Source: Hymenobacter yonginensis
Lineage (GTDB): Bacteria > Bacteroidota > Bacteroidia > Cytophagales > Hymenobacteraceae
Length of the DNA: 64,000 nucleotides
Assembly: GCF_027625995.1 (NCBI RefSeq)
Contig: NZ_CP115396.1
Span: 4,030,501 to 4,094,500 of the forward strand
Direction of reading: 5' to 3'
This document shows, one piece after another, positions 25,839-34,514 of the stretch (position 1 is its first letter; each line of letters begins with the position of its first letter). Below the pieces are notes generated by a model. The model was not told the origin of the DNA. It worked only from the letters and a program-made list of their open reading frames with translations, and did no database searches. Made by a program: the position numbers and the translations under genes.

Positions 25839-26643
25839 TATAGAGTGCGTAGTAAGAGGTTAGTAGGTTTTCGTCGGCTCCTACCTGCCCGATCTGTTTG
25901 TTCTTCTTGTTCTGCGAGTACTCGGTGAAGATGGCGTTCAGGTTGTCGCTAAAGTCTTCGTCCGATTTCACGATGGTATCAGCGTATTCCATGCCGATTT
26001 TGATGAAGCCACCAAAGTCAGCCGTCTTCAGGCCAGCCAGCATGTCGTCATCAATATCCAGCATTTTAGCTTTTTCGATGATATCGCCGCCAAATTTGTG
26101 GTCGAATTCGTTGTTGTAAATCGTGAATACCGACTTGGCATCCTTGAAAATCGGGTCCTTCTTGTAGGTCGTTTTCAGGTACATCGGAATCAGGCCCGTC
26201 ATCCAGTCGTTGCAGTGCACGATGTCAGGAGCCCAGCCTAGCTTCTTCACGGTTTCCAACACCCCTTTGCAGAAGAAGATAGCCCGCTCGTCGTTGTCGG
26301 CGTGGAACTTGTCGTTCTTATCAACAAGTACCGACTTGCGGTGGAAATAGTCTTCATTATCAATGAAGTACACCTGCAGCTTTGCGTTCGGGATGGAAGC
26401 CACCTTGATGATGAGCGGCTTCTCATCTTCGCCTACGGCAATGTTGATGCCGGAGAGGCGTACTACTTCATGGAGCCGGTTTTTCCGCTCGTTGATGATG
26501 CCGAAGCGGGGAACGAAAATGCGGATTTCCATCCCCATTTCCTGCATGCCCTGAGGCAGGCGCCGCAAAAATTCCGCTACTTTGGTGGTCTGCAAAAACG
26601 GATCAATCTCCGTAGCCGCGTAGAGGATTCTCAACTTGGACAT
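25822..26643 (-). CDS. GT5 N-terminal-domain protein (glycogen/starch synthase-like)
   Basis: This protein of 273 residues corresponds only to the N-terminal half of GT5 glycogen synthases: KLRILYAATEIDPFLQTTKVAEFLRRLPQ with the Lys of the ADP-glucose site changed in context, PDIVHCNDWMTGLIPMYLK and SVFTIYNNEF. The C-terminal domain with the E-x7-E catalytic region is absent; the gene ends at residue 273 with family-like sequence throughout, so it is not a frameshift remnant. Bacteroidota carry such single-domain proteins. The ATG at 26643 follows a clear promoter. A catalytic role is doubtful. Confidence 0.85.
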   Translation of the reverse strand: MSKLRILYAATEIDPFLQTTKVAEFLRRLPQGMQEMGMEIRIFVPRFGIINERKNRLHEVVRLSGINIAVGEDEKPLIIKVASIPNAKLQVYFIDNEDYFHRKSVLVDKNDKFHADNDERAIFFCKGVLETVKKLGWAPDIVHCNDWMTGLIPMYLKTTYKKDPIFKDAKSVFTIYNNEFDHKFGGDIIEKAKMLDIDDDMLAGLKTADFGGFIKIGMEYADTIVKSDEDFSDNLNAIFTEYSQNKKNKQIGQVGADENLLTSYYALYNELAN

Positions 26644-26690
26644 ATCAGTCAGAAAAGGGTAGTTGGGGAAAGGCAACACGTTGGGGAGCA

Positions 26691-26721
26691 CAAAATTAAA
26701 CAAATTTGGGCGAAAATTCAA
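26691..26721 (-). promoter_or_regulatory. Promoter of the GT5-DUF4270 operon
   Basis: On the minus strand TTG (26721-26719) is followed after 20 nt by TAATTTTG (26698-26691), an exact TAnnTTTG match, about 48 nt before the ATG. Confidence 0.7.
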
Positions 26722-26762
26722 CTAAACCCCTCTGGGGCCTGTCCAACAAGGCTACTACATCG

Positions 26763-27608
26763 ATGGAGATACTGCACACGGCTGCCGCGTTGCATGCATA
26801 CACAGAAAATTGCCGGCGCGCCGGTCAGCGCCTGGGCCTGGTGCCTACCATGGGCGCGCTTCATGCCGGCCACCTGCAGCTGGTGCAGGCCGCCGCTGCC
26901 GCCTGCGACGTGGTGGTGGTCAGCATTTTTGTGAACCCCACCCAGTTCAACAACCCCGACGACTTCCGGCTCTACCCGCGGCTGCCCGAGGCCGACGCCG
27001 CCCTGCTGGGCCCGGCCGGCTGCACCGTGCTGTTTCTGCCGTCGGTGGAGGAGATGTATCCGCAGCCCTCGGTGTTGCACTTTGACTTCGGGCCGCTGGA
27101 GCGGGTGATGGAGGGCGCGCACCGGCCCGGGCATTTCAACGGCGTCGCTACGGTGGTCAGCAAACTGTTTCATATGTGCCGGCCGCATCAGGCCTACTTC
27201 GGCCAGAAAGACTGGCAGCAGGTGGCCATTGTGCGGCAGCTGGTGCAGGACCTGTCGTTTGATCTGGAGCTGGTGTCGTTCCCGACCGTGCGCGAGCCGG
27301 ATGGGCTGGCTATGTCTTCGCGTAACCGGCGACTGTCGACGGAGGCGCGGGCGGTGGCGCCGCGCCTCTACGAGGCCCTGGAGCAGGCCGCGGCCGGTGT
27401 GCGCAGCGGCGTAGCGCCAACCCAAGTGCAGCAGCAGGCCGCGGCCTACATCATGGCAGAGCCGGCCTTCACGCTGGAATACTTTGAGGTGGCTGATGCC
27501 CAGACCCTGCAGCCAGTGGAAGCCTGGGAACCGGGCCGCTCGGTGGTGCTGTGCCTAGCCGCGCATCTGGGCGGCGTGCGCCTGATCGACAACGTAGTGG
27601 TAGAGTAA
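26763..27608 (+). CDS. panC: Pantoate--beta-alanine ligase
   Basis: PanC joins pantoate and beta-alanine using ATP to make pantothenate. The 281-residue product has the HIGH-like motif [15 protein letters not shown] at 27-41, [11 protein letters not shown] near 58-68, [17 protein letters not shown] and YFGQKDWQQ (Lys and Gln of the ATP/pantoate site), and MSSRNRRLS (the KMSKS-like loop). The start is the ATG at 26763 ([10 protein letters not shown]); an upstream in-frame start would extend through the divergent promoter. panD follows on the same strand, so the two beta-alanine-linked steps are adjacent. Confidence 0.96.
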   Translation: MEILHTAAALHAYTENCRRAGQRLGLVPTMGALHAGHLQLVQAAAAACDVVVVSIFVNPTQFNNPDDFRLYPRLPEADAALLGPAGCTVLFLPSVEEMYPQPSVLHFDFGPLERVMEGAHRPGHFNGVATVVSKLFHMCRPHQAYFGQKDWQQVAIVRQLVQDLSFDLELVSFPTVREPDGLAMSSRNRRLSTEARAVAPRLYEALEQAAAGVRSGVAPTQVQQQAAAYIMAEPAFTLEYFEVADAQTLQPVEAWEPGRSVVLCLAAHLGGVRLIDNVVVE

Positions 27609-27648
27609 CCCTGCTGGCAACCGGCGGGCTTCCCCATCTGCGGGTTTG

Positions 27649-27656
27649 TATCTTTG
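27649..27656 (+). promoter_or_regulatory. -7 box of panD
   Basis: TATCTTTG matches TAnnTTTG exactly, 28 nt before the panD ATG. It would let panD be expressed independently of panC. No -33 TTG is found at the normal distance. Confidence 0.5.
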
Positions 27657-27684
27657 CCGCCCTATTCGTCATTTGCTTTTTTTC

Positions 27685-28032
27685 ATGCACATCGAGGTCC
27701 TCAAATCGAAGATTCACCGCGTTAAGGTCACGCAGGCCGAGCTGCACTATGTAGGCAGCATCACCATCGACGAAGACCTGCTGGACGCGGCCAACATGGT
27801 GGAAAACGAGAAGGTCACCATTGTCAATATCAACAATGGCGAGCGGTTCGAGACGTATACCATCAAGGGCGAACGGGGCTCGGGCATGATCTGCCTGAAC
27901 GGCCCGGCTGCCCGCCGCGTAGCCGTGGGTGACATCGTCATCATCATTTCCTACGCCCTCATCGACTTTTCCGAAGCCCGGGCGCATCAGCCCACCATCA
28001 TCTTCCCGGACCAGCACAACCGACTGGTTTAA
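27685..28032 (+). CDS. panD: Aspartate 1-decarboxylase
   Basis: PanD makes beta-alanine from aspartate using a pyruvoyl cofactor formed by self-cleavage. The 115-residue precursor begins [20 protein letters not shown] and has the cleavage site at Gly24-Ser25 in HYVGSITID, with Lys9, His11 and Tyr22 also in place. [17 protein letters not shown] and the late LNGPAARR segment complete the double-psi barrel. The ATG at 27685 is favoured by that spacing; the frame extends further upstream but into the promoter box. Confidence 0.97.
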   Translation: MHIEVLKSKIHRVKVTQAELHYVGSITIDEDLLDAANMVENEKVTIVNINNGERFETYTIKGERGSGMICLNGPAARRVAVGDIVIIISYALIDFSEARAHQPTIIFPDQHNRLV

Positions 28033-28052
28033 TGGCTAAAAGGCTGCATTGT

Positions 28053-28098
28053 TAAATGGTTGGCTGTTGCGGGGTTTTTCGTAACAGCCAACCATTTA
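28053..28098. terminator. 16-bp hairpin after panD
   Basis: TAAATGGTTGGCTGTT (28053-28068) pairs perfectly with AACAGCCAACCATTTA (28083-28098); the loop contains GGGGTTTTT. It lies 20 nt past panD. Confidence 0.7.
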
Positions 28099-28126
28099 GC
28101 TATTACCTATTTCAACAGTTTCGTTA

Positions 28127-29197
28127 GTGAAGCAACTTCTAAACATTCTCAAATACGCCCTGCTGCTATCCGTTTCGGGGCTGCTGATGTGGTATGCCGT
28201 GCGCGGCCAGGACTTGAGCCGCATCGTGGACACGGTGCAGGGAGCCAACTACTGGTGGCTGATGCTCACGATGGTGCTGTCGGTGCTGGGCTACCTGAGC
28301 CGGGCCTACCGCTGGAAGATGCAGCTCGACCCCACCGTAACCGGCTCGAAACCGGCTTTCTGGGACGTGTACCACGCCATGATGGTCGGCAACCTGGCCA
28401 ACATGGTGCTGCCCGGGCGGGTAGGCGAGGTGGTCCGCTGCTCGCTACTGCAGCGTACTAGCAAGGTGCCGGTGCAGGTGTCCTTGGGCACCGTGATTAC
28501 CGAGCGCATCATCGACGTGCTGGTGCTGCTGGGTTTGCTGAGCACGGTGCTGCTGCTCGATTTCAAGACGTTCTGGGGCTTCGCCGATACCTACCTGCTG
28601 CAGGGCAAGGCCGATGCACTGGCCCGCAACCGCAATGCCCTGGTGGCAGCGGCCGTGGTGGCCCTGCTTGCGCTGCTGATTTCCGGCTACCTGCTGTGGC
28701 GCAACCTGGAGCGGCTGCGCCAGAACACCGTGTTCAACAAGATGCTGAGCTTCGTGAAAGGTTTGCTGGCGGGCGTATTCAGCATCGTGCGCATGCCCAA
28801 TAAAGGCGCTTTCCTGCTGCACACGTTCTTCACGTGGCTGGTCTACTACCTCATGGATTACCTGGTGTTTTTCGCCTTCCCCGAAACCTACGACTTGGGC
28901 ATGCGGGCAGCGTTGGCAGTTCTCACCTTTGGGGCCTTCGGGATGGCCGCGCCGGTGCAGGGCGGCATTGGGGTGTTCCACCTGCTAGTGCAGAGCACTT
29001 TGCTCGTATACGGCATCAGCAAGGAAGGCGGCATTGCCTACGCCCTGGTGGTGCACGGCGCCCAGACGCTGCTGGTGGTGCTGATGGGCGGCATCAGTTT
29101 CCTGCTGAGCATGATGAAATCGGGGCAGCTGGCGCGCCGTGGCGCTGTGCTGCCTCTCGAAACTACTGAGCTACCTGCCGATGTGGAGCAAAGATAA
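28127..29197 (+). CDS. LPG-synthase-TM-like (YbhN/UPF0104) integral membrane protein
   Basis: The 356-residue protein has about eight hydrophobic helices and the signatures of the lysylphosphatidylglycerol-synthase transmembrane (flippase-like) family: YRWKMQLDP, MMVGNLANMVLPGRVGEVVRCSLL near 81-104, and the Gly/Pro-rich FGMAAPVQGGIGVFHLL near 265. Without the aminoacyl-transferase half it is thought to act in lipid or glycolipid movement, but this is family inference. The start is a GTG at 28127. Its 3' end overlaps rfaE2 by 17 bp, linking it to heptose/LPS supply. Confidence 0.88.
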   Translation: MKQLLNILKYALLLSVSGLLMWYAVRGQDLSRIVDTVQGANYWWLMLTMVLSVLGYLSRAYRWKMQLDPTVTGSKPAFWDVYHAMMVGNLANMVLPGRVGEVVRCSLLQRTSKVPVQVSLGTVITERIIDVLVLLGLLSTVLLLDFKTFWGFADTYLLQGKADALARNRNALVAAAVVALLALLISGYLLWRNLERLRQNTVFNKMLSFVKGLLAGVFSIVRMPNKGAFLLHTFFTWLVYYLMDYLVFFAFPETYDLGMRAALAVLTFGAFGMAAPVQGGIGVFHLLVQSTLLVYGISKEGGIAYALVVHGAQTLLVVLMGGISFLLSMMKSGQLARRGAVLPLETTELPADVEQR

Positions 29198-29660
29198 AAT
29201 CCTGACCCGTGCCCAGCTGCTGCCGGTAGTGGCGGCCTGGAAAGCCGAAGGCCAGCGCGTCGTATTCACCAACGGCTGCTTTGATCTGCTGCACCTGGGC
29301 CACGTTGACTACCTGGAGAAGGCGCGCCACCTCGGCGACAAGCTGGTGCTGGGCCTCAACACCGACGCCTCCGTTAGCCGCCTCAAGCCCGGCCGGCCCC
29401 TGCAGGACGAAATGGCACGTGCCCGCATTCTGGCGTCGCTTTTGTTTGTGGATGCCGTAGTGCTCTTCGATGAGCAAACCCCGCTGGCCCTGATTGAAGC
29501 CGTGCTGCCCGACATCCTGGTGAAAGGCGACGACTACCCGATCAGTGGAATTGTAGGCCACGAAGTGGTGTTGCAAAATGGCGGGCAGGTGCTGACCGTG
29601 CCGCTGGTGGCCGGCTACAGCACCTCGCGCATCGTCGAGCGAATCCTGACGGGCGCGTAG
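29181..29660 (+). CDS. rfaE2: D-glycero-beta-D-manno-heptose 1-phosphate adenylyltransferase
   Basis: This nucleotidyltransferase makes ADP-heptose for the LPS inner core. The 159-residue product is the stand-alone C-terminal domain of HldE: TNGCFDLLHLGHVDYLEKAR (GxFDxxHxGH) near 26-45, then LGLNTDASVSRLKPGRP and the late VPLVAGYSTSRIVERI. The ATG at 29181 (MWSKDKILTRAQL) lies inside the 3' end of the upstream membrane-protein gene. The kinase half of HldE is not in this window. Confidence 0.94.
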   Translation: MWSKDKILTRAQLLPVVAAWKAEGQRVVFTNGCFDLLHLGHVDYLEKARHLGDKLVLGLNTDASVSRLKPGRPLQDEMARARILASLLFVDAVVLFDEQTPLALIEAVLPDILVKGDDYPISGIVGHEVVLQNGGQVLTVPLVAGYSTSRIVERILTGA

Positions 29661-29757
29661 CTGCCGGTTCTGGTGGGTTGTGGGGGAGGCGTAAGTCTTC
29701 CAACCGTCAGAATGGCAGCCGGCTACCGTTCTTCACCCTCTTCCATCCCTCTCACCA

Positions 29758-30450
29758 ATGTACAGTATGAATCCGGCCTATATCATCGTTCTGCTCACCA
29801 TGCTGGCCAGCTGGCTGATCCAGCGCCGCCTGCAAAGCAAGTTTGAGCAGTACTCGCGGGTGGGCCTGCAAAACGGCCTCTCCGGCCGGCAGATTGCCGA
29901 GTTGATGCTGGCCGACCACGGCATTACCGACGTGCGCGTCATCAGCACCGAAGGCCGCCTGACCGATCACTACAACCCCGCCGACAAAACCGTGAACCTG
30001 AGCGAAGCCGTGTTTGCCGAGCGCAGTGCCGCTGCCGCCGCCGTAGCGGCTCACGAGTGCGGCCACGCCGTGCAGCACGCCACCGCCTACAGCGCTTTGC
30101 AGTTCCGCTCGGCCATGGTGCCGGCCCTGAGCGCCGTGTCCAAGTTCATGCCCATTCTGCTGTTTCTGGGCGTGATTATGCTGCGTACCACGCCGCTGCC
30201 GCTGGGCATTGGTGTAGCCTTCTTCGCCCTTACCACGCTGTTTAGCTTCGTGACGCTGCCTGTGGAGTTTGACGCCTCCAAGCGGGCCCTGGCCTGGATG
30301 GACAAGCGCAACATCGTAACGCCGCAAGAACACGTGATGGCCAAAGACGCTCTGAAATGGGCGGCCATGACCTACGTGGTAGCGGCGCTGGGCTCCCTGG
30401 CAACGCTGTTCTACTACGCCACCCTGCTCATGGGCCGCCGCCGCGACTAA
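29758..30450 (+). CDS. YugP-type zinc metallopeptidase
   Basis: The 230-residue membrane protein has an HEXXH-type zinc site in VAAHECGHAVQHAT near residues 96-109 and the conserved preceding segment DHYNPADKTVNLSEAVF. Membrane helices lie at the N-terminus (AYIIVLLTMLASWLI), near 123-165 (two spans) and at the C-terminus. The later FDASKRALAWMDK supplies family-conserved acidic and basic residues. Substrates of YugP-type peptidases are unknown. A second ATG three codons on (29767) is possible. Confidence 0.92.
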   Translation: MYSMNPAYIIVLLTMLASWLIQRRLQSKFEQYSRVGLQNGLSGRQIAELMLADHGITDVRVISTEGRLTDHYNPADKTVNLSEAVFAERSAAAAAVAAHECGHAVQHATAYSALQFRSAMVPALSAVSKFMPILLFLGVIMLRTTPLPLGIGVAFFALTTLFSFVTLPVEFDASKRALAWMDKRNIVTPQEHVMAKDALKWAAMTYVVAALGSLATLFYYATLLMGRRRD

Positions 30451-30583
30451 CCGTTCGGGCTGGATTTCCGGCCGCTTGCCTGTTGCCGGCCCGCTGGCAA
30501 ACAAAATAGCGGGTCTGCAGCTTTTCAGGCCGGATTCCGGTAAAAAATCCGGGCGGCGCGCCCAATCTGCCGAATCTGCGCTT

Positions 30584-30591
30584 TAATTTTG
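30584..30591 (+). promoter_or_regulatory. -7 box of the acyl-CoA dehydrogenase gene
   Basis: TAATTTTG is an exact TAnnTTTG match, 67 nt before the ATG. No clear -33 TTG is present. Confidence 0.45.
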
Positions 30592-30658
30592 AGGACAGTT
30601 TGGCTGCGGTGCAGCCAATATGCTCTGACGTTTTCCCCATCCCACCTCCCCTTACCGC

Positions 30659-31798
30659 ATGGATTTCCAGCTCACCGAAGAACAACTCGCCGTGCAGGCG
30701 GCCGCCCGCGACTTTGCCCAGAACGAACTCTGGGACGGCGTGATTGAGCGCGACGAACACCAGAAGTTTCCTGCCGAACAGATCAAGAAAATGGGCGAGC
30801 TGGGCTTCATGGGCATGATGGTAAGCCCCGAGTACGGCGGCGGCGGCATGGACACCGTGAGCTACGTGCTGGCCATGGAGGAAATCAGCAAAGTGGATGC
30901 TTCGTGCTCGGTTATCATGAGCGTGAACAACTCGCTGGTGTGCTGGGGCCTAGAGAAATACGGCACCGAGGAGCAGAAGCGCAGGTACCTGCCTGGCCTC
31001 ACGTCCGGCGAAATCATCGGTGCCTTTGCTCTGAGCGAGCCCGAAGCCGGCTCCGACGCTACTAGCCAGCGCACCACCGCCGAAGACAAAGGTGACTACT
31101 ACCTGCTCAACGGCACCAAAAACTGGATTACCAACGGCACCACGGCCTCGGTGTACCTCGTAGTGGCCCAGACCAACCCCGAGCTGAAGCACCGCGGCAT
31201 CAACGTGCTGATTGTGGAGAAGGGCATGGAAGGCTTCCAGACCGCTCCCAAGGAAAACAAGCTCGGCATTCGCGGCTCTGATACCTGCTCGCTGCTGTTC
31301 ACCGACGTGAAAGTGCCCAAGGCCAACCGCATCGGTGAGGACGGCTTCGGCTTCAAGTTTGCCATGCAGGTGTTAGCCGGTGGCCGCATCGGTATTGCGG
31401 CGCAGGCGCTGGGCATTGCGTCTGGCTCGTATGAGCTGGCCCTGAAGTACTCCAAGGAGCGTAAGGCCTTTGGCGTGCCGATTTCGCAGCACCAGGCCAT
31501 CCAGTTCAAGCTGGCTGATATGGCTACCAACATCGACGCGGCCCGTCTGCTGTGCCTGCAGGCTGCTCACGACAAGGATTCCGGCCAGGATTTCGCCAAG
31601 TCGGGTGCCATGGCCAAGCTGTTTGCCTCGAAAGTAGCCATGGATACCTCCGTGGAGGCCGTACAGGTGCACGGCGGCTACGGCTTCGTGAAGGAATACC
31701 ACGTAGAGCGCATGATGCGCGACGCCAAAATCACCCAGATTTACGAAGGCACTTCGGAGATTCAGAAAATTGTAATCTCTCGGGAAATTCTGAAGTAG
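30659..31798 (+). CDS. Short-chain-type acyl-CoA dehydrogenase
   Basis: This FAD enzyme introduces the 2,3-double bond into acyl-CoA thioesters during beta-oxidation and passes electrons to ETF. The 379 residues follow the family layout: N-terminal helical domain (MDFQLTEEQLAVQAAARDFA), FAD-binding GAFALSEPEAGSDATSQ near 120-136 and NGTKNWITNG, and the C-terminal helical domain with ERKAFGVPISQHQAIQFKLADM and QVHGGYGFVKEYHVERMMRDAKITQIYEGTSE. The Glu in YEGTSEIQK is the expected catalytic base. It is monocistronic with a good terminator. The product could feed the CoA steps also used by the paa pathway. Confidence 0.95.
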   Translation: MDFQLTEEQLAVQAAARDFAQNELWDGVIERDEHQKFPAEQIKKMGELGFMGMMVSPEYGGGGMDTVSYVLAMEEISKVDASCSVIMSVNNSLVCWGLEKYGTEEQKRRYLPGLTSGEIIGAFALSEPEAGSDATSQRTTAEDKGDYYLLNGTKNWITNGTTASVYLVVAQTNPELKHRGINVLIVEKGMEGFQTAPKENKLGIRGSDTCSLLFTDVKVPKANRIGEDGFGFKFAMQVLAGGRIGIAAQALGIASGSYELALKYSKERKAFGVPISQHQAIQFKLADMATNIDAARLLCLQAAHDKDSGQDFAKSGAMAKLFASKVAMDTSVEAVQVHGGYGFVKEYHVERMMRDAKITQIYEGTSEIQKIVISREILK

Positions 31799-31833
31799 CA
31801 GGCGAATTGCCTAAAAGTCAGAAGTATTGCATT

Positions 31834-31870
31834 AAACCCAGTCGAATTTCGGCTGGGTTTTTCGTTTTTG
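31834..31870 (+). terminator. Terminator of the acyl-CoA dehydrogenase gene
   Basis: AAACCCAG (31834-31841) pairs with CTGGGTTT (31853-31860), followed by TTCGTTTTT. Confidence 0.75.
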
Positions 31871-31956
31871 TGAATTTTTATATCTTAATTTGCATTACAT
31901 AAGTCCGGCCACCCCCAATACCGGGTTTACCTCAGTACCCAACCTGCCCTACGAAG

Positions 31957-32880
31957 ATGGAAGATTACAATAAAGTGATAGAGTCGCTTGGCGTACGCTA
32001 CATAAAAGCGAAGAATTTGGTGCTGCAGCAGCCGTTCACGGTGCGCAACTCCTACGATGTCGGCAACAACCTGATTCTGCTGCACAAAGGCCGTATTACG
32101 TTCGGTGAGGAAGAGCAGGTGGTAGAAGAAGGCGAAATGCTCTTCATCCCCGGTGGCCGTGCTACCAAGGTGAACTATGGTGATTCGGCCGGCAAGGTTA
32201 TCACCAACGACGACCTGATCAGCAACAAAGACAAGTTCTTCCACTCCAACTCCGACCTCGACCTGATCGGGGATGCTGAAGAGAGCCACTCGTTCGTGAG
32301 CTTTGAGGCCAAGGTGTTCGATTCGGTGAACTTCTTTGCCTCGCTGGACGTGCCGGCGTTCCTGATTTCCAACAACTCCAAGCTGGGCAACCTCATCATC
32401 AAGGTGGTGGAGGAGAGCCTGCAGGAGCTGCCCGGCCGCGAGCGGCTGATTACGATTTACACCGAGAACATCGTGGTGGAAATCGTGCGCTACATCCTCA
32501 AAAACAAGATGTTTGTAGAGCAGCTGGCTACCAACAGCACCTACTTCAAGGACCCGCGCCTGATCGACCTGTTCAACTACATCAAGGAGAACATCGGCGG
32601 CGACCTGTCCAACAAAGTGCTCAGCAACGTGGCCAACGTGAGCGAGGACTATGTGGGGCAGTATTTCAAGATGCTCACCGGCATCAACCCCCAGGATTAC
32701 ATAGAGTACCAGCGTATGGAGCGCGCCGTATTCCTGCTGCGCACCACTAAGAAGAGCATCCGCGACATCGGCAAAGAAGTCGGCTATAAGGACACGGCGT
32801 ACTTCTGCCGTCGCTTTAAAATGATGTTCGGGATTCCGGCCGGCAAGATGCGCCGCCGCGAATCGGCCATGAATATCTAA
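31957..32880 (+). CDS. AraC-family transcriptional regulator
   Basis: The 307-residue protein has a C-terminal double helix-turn-helix of the AraC type (about 205-300): SNVANVSEDYVGQYFKMLTGINPQDYIEYQRMERAVFLLRTT and SIRDIGKEVGYKDTAYFCRRFKMMFGIPAGKMRR. The N-terminal part is cupin-like (LLHKGRITFGEEEQVVEEGEMLFIPGGRATKV), suggesting it senses a small molecule or is a constitutive regulator. It is lower in GC than the genes around it. Its target genes cannot be read from the sequence; neighbours are metabolic or membrane genes on both strands. Confidence 0.92.
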   Translation: MEDYNKVIESLGVRYIKAKNLVLQQPFTVRNSYDVGNNLILLHKGRITFGEEEQVVEEGEMLFIPGGRATKVNYGDSAGKVITNDDLISNKDKFFHSNSDLDLIGDAEESHSFVSFEAKVFDSVNFFASLDVPAFLISNNSKLGNLIIKVVEESLQELPGRERLITIYTENIVVEIVRYILKNKMFVEQLATNSTYFKDPRLIDLFNYIKENIGGDLSNKVLSNVANVSEDYVGQYFKMLTGINPQDYIEYQRMERAVFLLRTTKKSIRDIGKEVGYKDTAYFCRRFKMMFGIPAGKMRRRESAMNI

Positions 32881-32910
32881 GCTTCAGCAGCGCCATTATT
32901 GGCGGTTTTT

Positions 32911-32958
32911 GCAACAAAAAGCCCCTTGCTACTGAAGTAGCAAGGGGCTTTTTGTTGC
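32911..32958. terminator. Two-way terminator between the AraC and GGGP synthase genes
   Basis: A perfect 22-bp stem (32911-32932 with 32937-32958; core AAAAAGCCCCTTGCTAC) around the loop TGAA, with A/T runs on both sides. It serves two convergent genes. Confidence 0.9.
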
Positions 32959-33004
32959 TATGGGCGGCCGGAGCCGGGTGGTACTCTGCGGGTGCGGCGC
33001 TGGG

Positions 33005-33772
33005 CTACGCTACGTCGGCCACGGTGTTGAACGATTGCACTACACGGGATACTTCGCCCAGAAACTCCGGGTTCTTCTCTACCTGGTTGCCGACTACAAT
33101 GACATCGGCTCCGGCGGCAAGGGCGGCCTGGGCTTTATCGGCAGTATTGATGCCGCCCCCCACGATGATGGGTACGTCGACGGCCTGGCGTACGGCCCGG
33201 ATGGTGGCTGCCGACACCGGGTACATGGCGCCGCTGCCTCCGTCGAGATACATCAGGCGCAGGCCAAGCTGCTCGCCGGCCATGGCCGTGCAGGCGGCAA
33301 TGGTGGGTTTGTCGTAGGGGAGGGGCGTGGTGCCGCTCATGTAGCTGGCCGTGGTCTGGCGGCCGGTATCTACGAGCAGGTAGCCGGTGGGCAGAATCTG
33401 CAGGTTGCTTTGGCGCAGCAGCGGCGCTGCAATGACGTGTTGCCCGATCAGAAACTCTGGGTTGCGCCCTGAAATTAGGCTCAGCAGCAGAATCCCGTCG
33501 GCCTGCGGATCGAGGTGCAGGCTATGACTGGGAAAAAGCAGCACCGGCACCGCCGAATGCTGCTTAATCTGCTGGATGAGGGCAGTCTGGTGCGAGTTCA
33601 TCACCAGACTGCCGCCCACAAAGAAATAATCTACCGGGTGCGTTTCGCTTAGCGCCAGCACCTTGCGGCAGCCTGCTTCAGTCAGATTATCAGGGTCGAG
33701 CAGGATAGCCAGGGATTTGCGGCCGTGGGAGCGGCGCTTGCTGAGGCCATCATAGAGGCTGGTGAGGCGCAT
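33005..33772 (-). CDS. Geranylgeranylglyceryl phosphate synthase-like protein (PcrB/GGGPS family)
   Basis: This TIM-barrel prenyltransferase family joins a polyprenyl diphosphate to glycerol-1-phosphate; Bacteroidota carry members of it. The 255-residue product starts at the ATG at 33772 (MRLTSLYDGLSKR). Visible motifs are LAILLDPDNLTEAGC near 18-32, FFVGGSLVM, LLFPSHSLHL, MYLDGGSGAMYPV near 180 and VGGGINTADKAQAALAAGADVIVVG at the phosphate site. The product in vivo is not known from sequence. It overlaps the upstream membrane-protein gene by 23 bp, so the three minus-strand genes to 34901 form one operon. Confidence 0.92.
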   Translation of the reverse strand: MRLTSLYDGLSKRRSHGRKSLAILLDPDNLTEAGCRKVLALSETHPVDYFFVGGSLVMNSHQTALIQQIKQHSAVPVLLFPSHSLHLDPQADGILLLSLISGRNPEFLIGQHVIAAPLLRQSNLQILPTGYLLVDTGRQTTASYMSGTTPLPYDKPTIAACTAMAGEQLGLRLMYLDGGSGAMYPVSAATIRAVRQAVDVPIIVGGGINTADKAQAALAAGADVIVVGNQVEKNPEFLGEVSRVVQSFNTVADVA

Positions 33773-34508
33773 TCGCGTCGTCGTGGTGATAAGTAAAGTC
33801 GATGTCCCGGGTTTCCGGCTCCGCTGGAGAGGTTGCAAGGTCGGGATTTTTGAGCATCGGCAAATACTCATGCACTTTTTTGGCTACTATCCCCATCAAC
33901 AGGGCCGAAGCCTGGGCTACCAGCATCTTGCCGGTGTCGGACTGCATGAAGGCGCGGAACGTATCGGCCACGATAGAAGAAGCCGCGGCCGGTGCTGGCT
34001 CATGCGGGGCATACGCTGCCTGCCGGGCCGGCGCATACGACGACGGTGCAGTGGCGCTGACAGGCTGGAACGGGTCATGCGAAGCATCGTCGTCGGAGGA
34101 GGCCAGGGGCATGGCGTGGTATACGTCGGGGGCTAGCTGGGCTCGCTCGTGGTGGGTTGGCTGCTGGCCGCGGTCGGCGTGGTGGCCGGTGCTGAAGCCC
34201 AGGTCGTCGGCAGCGAAGCCGGACAGGGCCTGGCGGTTTTTGCGCAGCGAACGGCTGGAGGCTTTGCCGGGCAGGCCCTGCGGAGCCGGGCCGCCACGCA
34301 GCACCTTGTCCTTCTTGCCGCCAAACGCCTTCGACAGCAGCCACGCACCGGCCAGAATGCCGGCCCCGATGGCCACGTACTTGCTGGCTTGCTGGGTTTT
34401 CTCCTTTATCTCCTCCACGTCGCCCATCAGGGCGCGCTCGTATTCCAGCTTCTGGCGCTCCAGAAACTCTTTTTCGTCTTCAAACAAAGGGTTGGTCAGT
34501 TCGGCCAT
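33750..34508 (-). CDS. YtxH-like single-pass membrane protein of unknown function
   Basis: The 252-residue protein begins with a charged helical segment (MAELTNPLFEDEKEFLERQKLEYERALM), then one hydrophobic helix (about 46-62, VAIGAGILAGAWLLSKAFG). A long Ala/Pro/Ser/His-rich, probably disordered linker follows, then a second hydrophobic segment (MLVAQASALLMGIVAKKVHEYL). Short helix-GG-KK patterns resemble YtxH-type proteins. It lies between a holin-superfamily-like gene and the GGGP synthase with overlapping or close spacing, suggesting a membrane- or lipid-linked role. This is inference. Confidence 0.65.
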   Translation of the reverse strand: MAELTNPLFEDEKEFLERQKLEYERALMGDVEEIKEKTQQASKYVAIGAGILAGAWLLSKAFGGKKDKVLRGGPAPQGLPGKASSRSLRKNRQALSGFAADDLGFSTGHHADRGQQPTHHERAQLAPDVYHAMPLASSDDDASHDPFQPVSATAPSSYAPARQAAYAPHEPAPAAASSIVADTFRAFMQSDTGKMLVAQASALLMGIVAKKVHEYLPMLKNPDLATSPAEPETRDIDFTYHHDDANAPHQPL

Positions 34509-34514
34509 GTCGGA

